From an uncultured Oscillospiraceae bacterium (lineage in GTDB: Bacteria; Bacillota; Clostridia; Oscillospirales; Acutalibacteraceae): 14,251 bases of DNA. The position numbers were made by a program, and so were the translations under genes. Positions within the stretch are counted from its first letter, which is position 1, and each line of letters begins with the position of its first letter. The notes beneath the pieces are model-generated. The model was not told the DNA's origin. It saw only the letters and a program-made list of their open reading frames with translations, and made no database searches. Below, in pieces: positions 7,598 to 14,251 of this stretch. The stretch spans positions 1 through 14,251 of the forward strand of contig URPG01000019.1 in the NCBI GenBank assembly GCA_900549675.1, written 5' to 3'.

Positions 7598-8455
7598 ATG
7601 CGAATTACGACCTTTTATGACCATATTACAGAAATGGCAGAGCAAGAATCCATTTCATTGACCGAAGCACTGCAAAAGGTTTATGGTATTGGAATTGAAG
7701 GTGTCGAGGTAATAAATATGCGTAGGGGAAGTCAAAATTGGGTGGAGATGCGTTCTAATTTAGAAAAGGCCGGCATTTATGTATCTGCTCTATGCTACTT
7801 CTTTGATTTTAATGCTGAGTCGGCAGAGGCACAAATTGAGAACGCTCTGGAAACTGCCGCAGTACTTTCGGCACGGCATATCATGGTGGTTCCGGGGTTT
7901 TATGCTGACGGCGATTCACAGCGGGAGAAAGAAGAAAAGATGAAAAAATCCATCCGATGGATGCGAATTTTATCCCACGAAGCGGAGCTTCAAAATATTT
8001 CTTTGATCATGGAAGTCTTTGATGATAAAAATTCTCTTGTGGCTACCAGTGGGGGGTTAAAGAAAAAATTAGAGGAAATTCCGTCAATTGGCTGTGCTTT
8101 TGACACAGGAAATTTTCTTTATAGTGAAGAAGATGAACTCGAAGCGTTTGAAGAATTGAAAGAAAGAATTACCTATATGCATTTAAAAGACAGAACCTTT
8201 ATAGAGCCTGTTAAAGGAGCAAAGGAGAAAGTAACGGTCAGCGGCAGAAAAATGTATGCTTCTCCTGTGGGACAGGGTGTGATTCACATGAAAGAAATTC
8301 TTTCGCGGTTAAGAGAACAAGGATATGACGGACCCTTTGCGATTGAACATTATGATGCACCTAATCAATGGCAGTATTTAAAACAGTCTGTGGCATGGCT
8401 AAAAGAGCAAATGCTTGAAGGATTCAGCTTTGACTCTTTCAAAGGAGCAGATTAA
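7598..8455 (+). CDS. Sugar phosphate isomerase/epimerase family TIM-barrel protein
   Basis: This 285-residue soluble protein belongs to the xylose isomerase-like TIM-barrel superfamily (AP endonuclease 2 fold), which includes ketose epimerases, hydroxypyruvate isomerase and inosose dehydratase. Successive strand-end motifs fit a metal site: LIMEVFDD with E139, CAFDTGNF with D169, YMHLKDR with H195, and FAIEHYD with E250. These four residues are the expected divalent-metal ligands. There is no signal peptide. The ATG follows AAAAGGAGAA at good spacing. It is 28 bp after the glycosyltransferase stop with no promoter in between, so the two are probably co-transcribed. The link suggests that it interconverts a sugar used or released in that pathway, but the family is too broad to name a substrate. 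No terminator is seen after it, so some read-through into secA is possible. Confidence 0.8.
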   Translation: MRITTFYDHITEMAEQESISLTEALQKVYGIGIEGVEVINMRRGSQNWVEMRSNLEKAGIYVSALCYFFDFNAESAEAQIENALETAAVLSARHIMVVPGFYADGDSQREKEEKMKKSIRWMRILSHEAELQNISLIMEVFDDKNSLVATSGGLKKKLEEIPSIGCAFDTGNFLYSEEDELEAFEELKERITYMHLKDRTFIEPVKGAKEKVTVSGRKMYASPVGQGVIHMKEILSRLREQGYDGPFAIEHYDAPNQWQYLKQSVAWLKEQMLEGFSFDSFKGAD

Positions 8456-8510
8456 CCTAGAATTAGAAACCATGATATTGTGACAGGCGTGTAAATAATT
8501 GTTCGTTTTC

Positions 8511-8540
8511 TTGCAATACATTCTTTTTCTATGTTATAAT
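8511..8540 (+). promoter_or_regulatory. secA promoter
   Basis: A -35 TTGCAA (8511-8516), an 18-base spacer and a perfect -10 TATAAT (8535-8540) preceded by an extended TGT make a strong housekeeping promoter. The predicted start near 8547 leaves a leader of about 117 bases before the secA ATG, longer than ribosome binding requires. Confidence 0.75.
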
Positions 8541-8578
8541 AAAAGCTAAATGGATTTGAATTCATTTGCAAGGCGTCG

Positions 8579-8644
8579 ATGTTGATGTATTCGCAATTAA
8601 TCAATGTAAATTTTAATTCAGAAATAATAAAAGTTGAAAGATAG
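8579..8644 (+). CDS. Possible 21-codon leader ORF upstream of secA
   Basis: An ATG at 8579, five bases after an AAGG at 8570-8573, opens a 21-residue frame (starting MLMYSQLINV and ending EIIKVER) that stops with TAG at 8642-8644. The stop lies just before the secA ribosome binding site at 8648-8654. The peptide is neither a signal sequence nor a recognisable arrest peptide. It could be chance, or it could couple translation to secA. Comparison with relatives would decide. Confidence 0.25.
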   Translation: MLMYSQLINVNFNSEIIKVER

Positions 8645-8647
8645 AAC

Positions 8648-8654
8648 GGAAAGG
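8648..8654 (+). promoter_or_regulatory. Ribosome binding site fixing the secA start
   Basis: GGAAAGG ends nine bases before the ATG at 8664. The upstream in-frame TTG at 8634 has no comparable site, and SecA proteins normally begin within a few residues of this ATG. Confidence 0.75.
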
Positions 8655-8663
8655 CGATGGAAC

Positions 8664-11414
8664 ATGGCAAATATACTGACCAGATTCTTCGGCAATTACA
8701 GCAAAAAAGAACTGAAAAGAATCGAGCCTTTAGTCCAGGCTGTTTTAGAGCGTGAGCCTAAATATAAGGCAATGAGCGATTCTGAACTGAAATCACAAAC
8801 CAATATCCTCAAAGAAAGATTGAAACAGGGGGAAACTCTGGACGATATTTTGCCCGATGCTTTTGCCACCGTTTGCGAAGCATCGGAACGTGTTTTAGGC
8901 TATCGCCCCTATAAAGTACAAGTTATCGGCGGTATTGTCATTCATCAGGGGCGTATTGCCGAAATGAAAACCGGTGAAGGTAAAACACTTCTATCTGTTT
9001 TACCCGGTTATTTAAATGCACTCTCCGAAAAAGGCGTTCATATCGTGACGGTGAATGAATACCTCGCCAGTTACCAAAGTGAAATGATGGGGCGTATTTA
9101 TCGTTTTTTAGGGATGTCTGTGGGTGTTATTTTCTCCGGTATGGAGAATGATGACCGTAAAAAAGCATATGCGGCGGATGTCACTTATGGTACCAATAAT
9201 GAATTTGGCTTTGACTATCTGCGCGATAACATGGTGATTTACAAGGATAGAAAAGTGCAAAGGGGCCACGCATATGCCATTGTGGACGAAGTAGACTCTA
9301 TTTTAATCGATGAGGCAAGGACGCCGTTAATTATTTCCGGTACCGGTGAAAAATCTACGGAGCTTTATGGTGTGGCAAACGCTTTTGCCAAAACACTTAA
9401 ACCCATTGTTGTGGTGGAAACTGACGAAAAAGAAGACAATGATGAGCTTTATAAAGAGTATGATTATATTGTCAATGAAAAGTTAAAAACCTGTTCTTTA
9501 ACCCGCAGGGGCGTTAAAAAAGCAGAAAAGTTCTTCAACTTAGAAAATCTAACCGATGCCGAGAACATTACAATTCAGCATCATATTAATCAGGCCATTA
9601 AAGCACATGGCTCCATGAAACGAGATATTGACTATGTGGTGCGGGACGGTCAGGTTATCATTGTTGATGAATTTACAGGGCGTTTAATGTATGGCCGCCG
9701 TTACAATGAGGGCTTGCATCAAGCGATTGAGGCAAAAGAAGGCGTAGAGGTAGCCAGAGAAAGCAAAACGCTTGCCACCATTACATTCCAAAATTATTTC
9801 CGTTTGTATGACAAGCTTTCCGGTATGACCGGTACGGCTATGACGGAAGAAGAAGAATTCGGTGAAATTTATAAGCTTGACGTGGTGGAAATTCCAACCA
9901 ATAAGCCGATGATTCGTGAAGACTGCCCCGACGTTGTTTATAAAACCGCAAAAGCTAAGTTTGAAGCGGTTATCAAAGATATTGTAGAGCATCATGAAAA
10001 GGGCCAGCCTGTTTTGGTGGGTACCATCAGTATCGAGCGCTCTGAAATGCTATCCTCTATGCTGAAAAAAAGAGGGATTCCTCATGAAGTTTTAAACGCA
10101 AAATATCATGAAAAAGAAGCACAGATTATTGCTCAGGCAGGCCGTAAAAATGCCGTAACGATTGCCACCAACATGGCAGGCCGCGGTACGGATATTTTAC
10201 TTGGCGGTAATGCCGAATATATGGCGGTTTCTGAAATGCGCCGCATGAAATATAGTGAGGAGCTGATTGCCGAGGCAACCGCTTTCGGAGAAACAAACGA
10301 TGAGGAAATTTTAGCGGCCCGCAAGGTTTTTGCAGAATTGAACCAAAAATACAAGCAGGAAATCGCACCTGATGCAGAAGAAGTGCGTAAGCTGGGCGGA
10401 TTATATATTATCGGCACAGAGCGGCATGAATCCCGCAGGATTGATAACCAGCTGCGAGGCCGTGCCGGTCGTCAGGGTGACCCCGGTAAGAGCCGTTTCT
10501 ATATTTCTCTGGAAGATGATTTAATGCGTCTGTTCGGCGGCGAGAGAATCCAAATGCTGATGGACCGCTTAAAAATGGAAGACGATGTTCCTATTGAAGC
10601 CAAAATGGTGAGCAACACCATTGAAAGTGCCCAGCGCAAATTCGAGAGCAGAAACTTCGCGGCCCGTAAAAATGTGTTACAATATGATGATGTGATGAAC
10701 GTACAGCGTGAAATCATTTATAAGCAGCGCAACGAAGTGCTTGACGGTCTGAATATGAAAGAAAAAATTCAGAAAATGATAGAAGATTCTATCGAGAGCA
10801 CGGTCAATAAATATATGCCCAAAGCAATGCCAAAAGACAGTTGGGACCTTATGGGTCTTAAACAGGAGTATTTGGGTTGGCTAATTGGTGAAGAAGACTT
10901 AAATTATTCAGAAGATGAGCTGGAAAATATTGAACCTGAATTTGTAGCCGGCGAAATTAAAGACAAGGCCAAAGCTCTTTATGAAAAACGTGAAGCTGAA
11001 TTTACCTCTCCGGTTATGCGCGAAATTGAGCATGTGGTATTGCTGAAAAATGTAGATGCCGAGTGGATGGACCATATCGACGCTATGGAGCAGCTGAAGG
11101 ACGGTATTCGTTTAAGAGCGTATGGTCAGCATGATCCTGTGGTGGAATATCGTAATGAAGGCTTTGAAATGTTTGAGAGTATGATAGCCTCAATTAAAGA
11201 GAGAACCGCTAAAATGGTATTGACAGTTCGTCTGCGTACGCCTGAAGCACCCAAGCGTGAAGAAGTTGCCAAGGTAACAGGTACTAGTGCAGGGGGCGGT
11301 AAAGAAAAAACAAAGCAGCAGCCAATTACCAAGGCAAAAAAACCGGGCAGAAATGATCCTTGTCCCTGTGGCAGCGGCAAAAAATACAAAAAGTGCTGCG
11401 GCAGAGATCAGTAA
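8664..11414 (+). CDS. secA: Protein translocase motor ATPase SecA
   Basis: This is the ATPase that drives unfolded preproteins through the SecYEG channel at the cytoplasmic membrane. It has 916 residues, longer than B. subtilis SecA (841) and close to E. coli SecA (901). Seen in order: Walker A in MKTGEGKT (102-108); GTNNEFGFDYLRDNM (176-190); Walker B VDEVDSILIDEARTP (207-221); the preprotein-crosslinking region around 230-370; the second nucleotide-binding domain with TNMAGRGTDI (502-511) and QLRGRAGRQGDPG (596-608); the helical scaffold around 640-690; and a C-terminal SEC-C zinc motif with C900, C902, C911 and C912. That tail follows a K/P/Q/G-rich linker and normally binds SecB-like partners, lipids or ribosomes. 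The start is the ATG after GGAAAGG. A lipoprotein gene follows after 18 bp, instead of the prfB often found after secA in Firmicutes. All catalytic motifs are intact. Confidence 0.98.
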   Translation: MANILTRFFGNYSKKELKRIEPLVQAVLEREPKYKAMSDSELKSQTNILKERLKQGETLDDILPDAFATVCEASERVLGYRPYKVQVIGGIVIHQGRIAEMKTGEGKTLLSVLPGYLNALSEKGVHIVTVNEYLASYQSEMMGRIYRFLGMSVGVIFSGMENDDRKKAYAADVTYGTNNEFGFDYLRDNMVIYKDRKVQRGHAYAIVDEVDSILIDEARTPLIISGTGEKSTELYGVANAFAKTLKPIVVVETDEKEDNDELYKEYDYIVNEKLKTCSLTRRGVKKAEKFFNLENLTDAENITIQHHINQAIKAHGSMKRDIDYVVRDGQVIIVDEFTGRLMYGRRYNEGLHQAIEAKEGVEVARESKTLATITFQNYFRLYDKLSGMTGTAMTEEEEFGEIYKLDVVEIPTNKPMIREDCPDVVYKTAKAKFEAVIKDIVEHHEKGQPVLVGTISIERSEMLSSMLKKRGIPHEVLNAKYHEKEAQIIAQAGRKNAVTIATNMAGRGTDILLGGNAEYMAVSEMRRMKYSEELIAEATAFGETNDEEILAARKVFAELNQKYKQEIAPDAEEVRKLGGLYIIGTERHESRRIDNQLRGRAGRQGDPGKSRFYISLEDDLMRLFGGERIQMLMDRLKMEDDVPIEAKMVSNTIESAQRKFESRNFAARKNVLQYDDVMNVQREIIYKQRNEVLDGLNMKEKIQKMIEDSIESTVNKYMPKAMPKDSWDLMGLKQEYLGWLIGEEDLNYSEDELENIEPEFVAGEIKDKAKALYEKREAEFTSPVMREIEHVVLLKNVDAEWMDHIDAMEQLKDGIRLRAYGQHDPVVEYRNEGFEMFESMIASIKERTAKMVLTVRLRTPEAPKREEVAKVTGTSAGGGKEKTKQQPITKAKKPGRNDPCPCGSGKKYKKCCGRDQ

Positions 11415-11420
11415 TTGTTA

Positions 11421-11426
11421 AAGGAG
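11421..11426 (+). promoter_or_regulatory. Ribosome binding site fixing the lipoprotein start
   Basis: AAGGAG ends six bases before the ATG at 11433. An in-frame TTG at 11415 directly after the secA stop would precede this site and is rejected. The ATG also places the signal peptide right at the N-terminus. Confidence 0.85.
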
Positions 11427-11432
11427 AAATCT

Positions 11433-12242
11433 ATGAAGAAAAGAATAACCGCTTTTCTGGGTGTTGTGCTCATTTTGCTGACCGCAACAGGCTGTAATGT
11501 TTTTCGCTCAGAATATCCGGACTACGATGTTTCAGGATATATAAAGGCTTTGTTGGACAGCAGTTATCTGGGGCAAAATGAAGAATTAATCGATATCACC
11601 AATCAAAGTGAAGAAAAGGCCAACGAGAATGTGAATCTTACCATCGACAACGGTGTGATTTACTTTTGCAATGCATTTCAAATCGGTGACAGAGCCTCTG
11701 AAAGCCAGAAAAATGAGATTCGGGAAATTGTGAAAAGTGCCTATGCATTGTCCAAATATTCAGTAGCCGAAAAACAAGAAACAACCTCTGGTTATGCCGT
11801 TAATGTTGAGATTGAGCCGCTTTCTGTATTTACGGATATCCTGCCGCAAGCAGAAGAGTTGCGCTTAAATAAAGAGGCATTAATGAATCAGGCAGGATTG
11901 GAAATTCCTTTTACAGAAGATACTGCTTCGGAAGAGGAGCAAGATTTATCAGATGAGTTCGATTCAGATGAAAGTATCGATGATGAAATTGATTCTGAAA
12001 CAAACACCTCTGAAATCGATGAAGAAACGTTATTTTCAGCTTATATTGATGAAGTAATTAAGATGAGTAAAGCGAAAATAAACGAACCACCTGTTTATGA
12101 CAGGAAAGTGACAGTTAAAATGGACATTTTGCGGACAGATAAGGGTGAATTGAAATTAAATACCGTTCAACTGCAAGAAATCGATGAAAAAGTAGTGCTG
12201 TTTTCTCCTCTTGCGCAAAGTACGGTGACCTCCGAGTCATAA
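11433..12242 (+). CDS. Membrane lipoprotein of unknown function with an acidic central segment
   Basis: This 269-residue protein is predicted to be exported by Sec and lipid-anchored on the outer face of the membrane. It starts with MKKR, a hydrophobic stretch (about 5-18) and a lipobox LTATGC with the lipidated Cys at 21. The mature N-terminal part (about 25-155) alternates helix- and strand-like segments. Residues about 161-200 are a low-complexity acidic, Ser/Thr-containing linker (E, D, S, T rich), followed by a second region (about 200-262) with regular beta-like periodicity. I do not recognise the family. Paired small domains before and after the linker could be related copies, but no clear repeat shows by eye. 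It lies 18 bp after secA with its own ribosome site, so it is probably in the secA operon, and it ends just before a strong terminator. A role in export or surface binding would be inference from position only. Confidence 0.85.
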   Translation: MKKRITAFLGVVLILLTATGCNVFRSEYPDYDVSGYIKALLDSSYLGQNEELIDITNQSEEKANENVNLTIDNGVIYFCNAFQIGDRASESQKNEIREIVKSAYALSKYSVAEKQETTSGYAVNVEIEPLSVFTDILPQAEELRLNKEALMNQAGLEIPFTEDTASEEEQDLSDEFDSDESIDDEIDSETNTSEIDEETLFSAYIDEVIKMSKAKINEPPVYDRKVTVKMDILRTDKGELKLNTVQLQEIDEKVVLFSPLAQSTVTSES

Positions 12243-12288
12243 AAAACAGCGGCTTACTGGTATGTACAGTAAGCCGCTGTTTTTTTTA
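12241..12288. terminator. Bidirectional intrinsic terminator between the lipoprotein gene and xylR
   Basis: A 15-bp perfect stem (12245-12259 with 12267-12281, core CAGCGGCTTACTG) has a 7-base loop, a T-run on the right and an A-run on the left. It therefore terminates the rightward secA-lipoprotein transcript and the leftward xylR transcript. It overlaps the lipoprotein stop codon by two bases and starts about 12 bases beyond the xylR stop. Confidence 0.95.
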
Positions 12289-12300
12289 AATACAAAATAG

Positions 12301-13458
12301 TTATTTTATATCCAATTTTACGTTAGAAATATTCAAAAAGTTCATAGCAATCCATGCAATTCCTCCGTAAAGTGGTGCCTGCTCTGCCAAAATACTGTTC
12401 TGAACAATGATTTTGTTAGCAAACGAACTAGTTATATTTTGTGATAAAAGAGAAATTAAATTGGGGTTTTTACGATAGATTGAACTATTGATAATAACCA
12501 TCTGCGGGTCAAAAAAAGTTGTGATATTGTTGATGCCAATGGCTAAAAATTCAGTATTTTCATGCAGCAGTTCACACGCAAAATCATCATTTTGCTGATA
12601 GGCCGCCGAGAGAATGTCAGAATTCACCATAGACAACCCTTTCTTGGCGGCAAAGCGCTCATAGAGGACCTTGTTGGAAGCGTATTGCTCTAAACAACCA
12701 TGATTTCCGCAAGGGCAAACATTCCCATGTGGTACGAGGATAGAATGACCAATTTCACCGGCTTGTCCATGCTGACCGGTTTGCAGACTGCCGCCAAGAA
12801 CAATTCCGGCACCGATACCGCTGTGAACACTGATGCTGATAATGTTATCAGAAGCAGAGGAAAAGCTGTATTCGCCTATGGCGGTGAGGTTGGCTTCATT
12901 CTCTAAAATTACAGGATAATGGTAACGGTTCTGCATGATTTCTGCAAGATTTGTTGCGGCAAGGTTATAATAGGGGGTAAAACGAATCTCATTTTCGCAG
13001 ACAATGCCGTGGATGGCCACTGCAAGACCGACAATTCCATGCGGCGTTTTGGGTGCCATTTGCTCAAAAGAATGAACAATTTCATCTGTCATGCTTAAAA
13101 TGTTGTCCTTGTGAATGGAAAGTTTTTTATGAATCAAGCTGTGAACAATCTCTCCGTTAAGATAAGAAAGAACAGCGGCAATATAATCGGAACCAATATC
13201 CAGCGCAATACCCAGGGCACAATGACCGTTAAATTGCAGCATAATCGGTCGTCTTCCTCCGGAAGAACCGGTATCGCCCGTGCCGACTTCATGCACCAAA
13301 TAATTTTCGATTAGTGATTTGGTGATAGAAGAAACCGACGCTTTATTGAGTCCCGTTCTAGCAGCCGTTTCGGCTCGAGAAATCGGCTCTTGTTCGATGA
13401 TAGTTTTTAATACCACCGATTCATTTTGCTCACGAATTAAATATTTATTGACAGCCAT
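12301..13458 (-). CDS. xylR: ROK-family transcriptional repressor, probable xylose repressor XylR
   Basis: This 385-residue cytoplasmic repressor has an N-terminal winged helix-turn-helix (about 12-60; RAETAARTGLNKASVSSITKSLI is the recognition part) and a C-terminal ROK sugar-sensing domain (about 80-380). The zinc motif is present: GEIGHS with H238, then CPCGNHGCLE with C248, C250 and C255. Two kinase hallmarks are absent. The phosphate-loop motif DIGGT of ROK kinases is DIGSD, and the catalytic Asp of the usual NDAN is Glu in ENEAN (about 186-190), so it should bind but not phosphorylate sugar. The length and domain order match XylR/NagC regulators. The ATG follows GGAGTGGAG at 13469-13477. 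It is divergent from xylA, and the operator there fits the known XylR site. XylR usually represses xylose genes until D-xylose binds. The name rests on context as well as family, so another ROK ligand cannot be fully excluded. Confidence 0.88.
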   Translation of the reverse strand: MAVNKYLIREQNESVVLKTIIEQEPISRAETAARTGLNKASVSSITKSLIENYLVHEVGTGDTGSSGGRRPIMLQFNGHCALGIALDIGSDYIAAVLSYLNGEIVHSLIHKKLSIHKDNILSMTDEIVHSFEQMAPKTPHGIVGLAVAIHGIVCENEIRFTPYYNLAATNLAEIMQNRYHYPVILENEANLTAIGEYSFSSASDNIISISVHSGIGAGIVLGGSLQTGQHGQAGEIGHSILVPHGNVCPCGNHGCLEQYASNKVLYERFAAKKGLSMVNSDILSAAYQQNDDFACELLHENTEFLAIGINNITTFFDPQMVIINSSIYRKNPNLISLLSQNITSSFANKIIVQNSILAEQAPLYGGIAWIAMNFLNISNVKLDIK

Positions 13459-13500
13459 AAAAATTTTTCTCCACTCCTTGTCGTAGCTTGACCATGACTT

Positions 13501-13529
13501 AGTCTACCACAGCAAAGGCAAGAATTCAA
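13501..13529 (-). promoter_or_regulatory. Candidate xylR promoter
   Basis: On the minus strand, a -35 TTGAAT (13529-13524), a 17-base spacer and a -10 TAGACT (13506-13501) with an extended TGG form a reasonable promoter. Transcription would begin near 13494, about 36 bases before the xylR ATG. The -10 overlaps a TTAGTCTA motif also seen at 13586, which may be a repressor half-site. Confidence 0.55.
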
Positions 13530-13585
13530 ATTGAGCCTACATAATTTAAAAAAATATTGAGTTGATACCGATACAAAATCAGAGG

Positions 13586-13603
13586 TTAGTCTAAATTAAC
13601 TAA
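13586..13603. promoter_or_regulatory. Possible secondary XylR half-site dyad
   Basis: TTAGT (13586-13590) and ACTAA (13599-13603) are inverted arms matching the XylR half-site core, but with an 18-base overall length rather than the 25 of the main operator. It lies between the two divergent promoters. The role is inference. Confidence 0.3.
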
Positions 13604-13654
13604 AAAATAACAGGTATTTTAGCTATAAATGTTGAATAAAAAGTTAAATTAGAA

Positions 13655-13683
13655 TTGACAAATTTGATAGATTATGCTACTGT
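13655..13683 (+). promoter_or_regulatory. xylA promoter
   Basis: A perfect -35 TTGACA (13655-13660), a 17-base spacer and a weak -10 TACTGT (13678-13683) with an extended TGC element. The predicted start near 13690 falls at the edge of the XylR operator, the classical position for repression. Confidence 0.65.
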
Positions 13684-13691
13684 ATATGTAG

Positions 13692-13716
13692 TTAGTTTAA
13701 TGTAAAAACAAACTTA
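13692..13716. promoter_or_regulatory. XylR operator (xylO-like) at the xylA transcription start
   Basis: The 25-bp site has half-sites TTAGTTT (13692-13698) and AAACTTA (13710-13716), inverted with one mismatch. Sequence and spacing match the Firmicutes xyl operator pattern TTAGTTT-N11-AAACTAA. It overlaps the predicted start of xylA transcription and ends just before the ribosome site, so a bound XylR would block xylA. Confidence 0.75.
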
Positions 13717-13731
13717 GAGAGGTGACAAAAA

Positions 13732-14251
13732 ATGGAGTATTTTCCAAACGTCAAAAAAGTAGAATACGAGGGAGAAAAGTCAAACAATATGTTTGCTTTT
13801 CATCATTATAATCCCGAAGAAGTCGTGTTGGGGAAGAAAATGAAAGACCACCTGCGTTTTGCGGTTGCTTATTGGCATACCATGACACAGGATGGCTCAG
13901 ACCCATTCGGTAATCCGGTAAACATACGTACATGGATGGGTAAAACGCCCATGGAAACAGCGAAAAATCGTGTAGACGCTTTTTTTGAATTACTGGAAAA
14001 ATTGGGAGTCGAATATTTTTGTTTCCATGATGTCGATATTGCTCCTGAGGGTGAATCGCTGGAAGAGTTTTTTGCCAATATAGATGAGATTACGGATATC
14101 ATCAAAGAGAAGATGAATCAAACCGGCATTAAAATGCTTTGGAATACTGCCAATATGTTTTCAAATCCTTGTTTTGTAAACGGGGCGGCTTCCAGTAATC
14201 ATGCGGATGTGTTTGCCCGTGCGGCAGCTCAAGTCAAAAAAGGCTTGGATA
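13732..14251 (+). CDS. xylA: Xylose isomerase, N-terminal part (cut by the window end)
   Basis: This enzyme interconverts D-xylose and D-xylulose, the first step of xylose use, in the cytoplasm with two divalent metals. Only the first 173 residues are present; the family is about 440 long, so some 60 percent lies beyond the window. Seen: the start ...FPNVKKVEYEG, AYWHT with W48, then DPFGNP and RTWMG near 57-69, and the catalytic FCFHDVDIAPEG with H99 and D102, equivalent to H101 and D104 of the E. coli enzyme. MLWNTANMFSNP follows at 135-146. The ATG lies six bases after GAGAGGTGA. The frame is open to the last base, so it is a window truncation and not a broken gene. It is divergent from xylR, from which it is separated by 273 bp holding both promoters and the operator. 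Xylulokinase or transporter genes would be expected downstream. Confidence 0.97.
   Translation, partial: MEYFPNVKKVEYEGEKSNNMFAFHHYNPEEVVLGKKMKDHLRFAVAYWHTMTQDGSDPFGNPVNIRTWMGKTPMETAKNRVDAFFELLEKLGVEYFCFHDVDIAPEGESLEEFFANIDEITDIIKEKMNQTGIKMLWNTANMFSNPCFVNGAASSNHADVFARAAAQVKKGLD

Noticed and set aside
8550..8585. An 11-codon frame starting at 8550 in the secA leader
   Set aside because: It begins about three bases after the predicted transcript start, has no ribosome site and lacks any recognisable feature.
9684..9995. A 103-codon open frame opposite secA, with others at 10126-10417 and 11126-11389
   Set aside because: All lie antisense to conserved SecA domains, without a promoter, ribosome site or recognisable product.
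11415..11432. TTG start for the lipoprotein directly after the secA stop
   Set aside because: It would place the ribosome site AAGGAG inside the coding frame and push the signal peptide inward. The ATG at 11433 is clearly better.
13563..13576. Possible CcpA catabolite-response element (TGATACCGATACAA) between xylR and xylA
   Set aside because: It misses at least two conserved positions of the cre consensus and lies over 100 bases upstream of the xylA start. It is too weak to list.
1..14251. CRISPR array, insertion sequence, integrase, tRNA, rRNA or riboswitch
   Set aside because: No regularly spaced repeats, transposase motifs, tRNA-like folds or known riboswitch cores were seen by eye on either strand.

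Overview
The window looks like chromosomal DNA from a low-GC anaerobic Firmicute of the Clostridia, probably a plant- or gut-polysaccharide-using lineage of the Oscillospiraceae/Ruminococcaceae kind. This rests on the A/T-rich intergenic DNA, the strong AGGAGG-like ribosome binding sites, a clostridial-style SecA with a C-terminal zinc motif, the ROK/XylR-xylA arrangement and a Firmicutes-type lipoprotein. The exact taxon cannot be fixed from the sequence alone. There are eight genes, six complete enzymes or regulators of recognisable family, one unrecognised lipoprotein and one gene cut by the window end. No rRNA, tRNA, IS element, CRISPR array or phage gene is visible.

Layout. (1) 1-1313: an A/T-rich leader with several repeats and dyads, then an AraC-family regulator on +. 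(2) 1314-4304: a GH2 beta-galactosidase (lacZ) on -, convergent with the AraC gene and separated from it by a shared bidirectional terminator. (3) 4305-8455: a short divergent promoter region, then a + strand pair made of a 1038-residue membrane glycosyltransferase that fuses two GT-C enzymes, and a TIM-barrel sugar isomerase/epimerase. (4) 8456-12242: secA from its own good promoter, followed 18 bp later by an acidic lipoprotein gene and a strong bidirectional terminator. (5) 12301-14251: a ROK-family repressor on - (best called XylR) divergent from xylA on +, which runs off the right end.

How it fits together. Two blocks deal with sugar capture: lacZ (beta-galactoside hydrolysis, perhaps controlled by the AraC protein) and xylR/xylA (xylose isomerisation). 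The xylA promoter carries a 25-bp dyad that matches the known Firmicutes XylR operator pattern in sequence and spacing, and it sits on the predicted transcription start. The middle block concerns the cell surface and export: a protein O-mannosyltransferase-like enzyme, the Sec motor ATPase, and a lipoprotein exported by Sec. In actinobacteria protein O-mannosylation is coupled to Sec export, so this adjacency is suggestive, but it is only inference here.

The most interesting items are the double GT-C fusion with a central beta-sandwich, its linkage to secA, the face-to-face lacZ/glycosyltransferase promoters, a possible 21-codon leader ORF before secA, an 11-bp sequence shared at the same distance from the start codons of the glycosyltransferase and secA, and a set of repeats before the AraC gene. 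No clearly new defence or mobile system was found.
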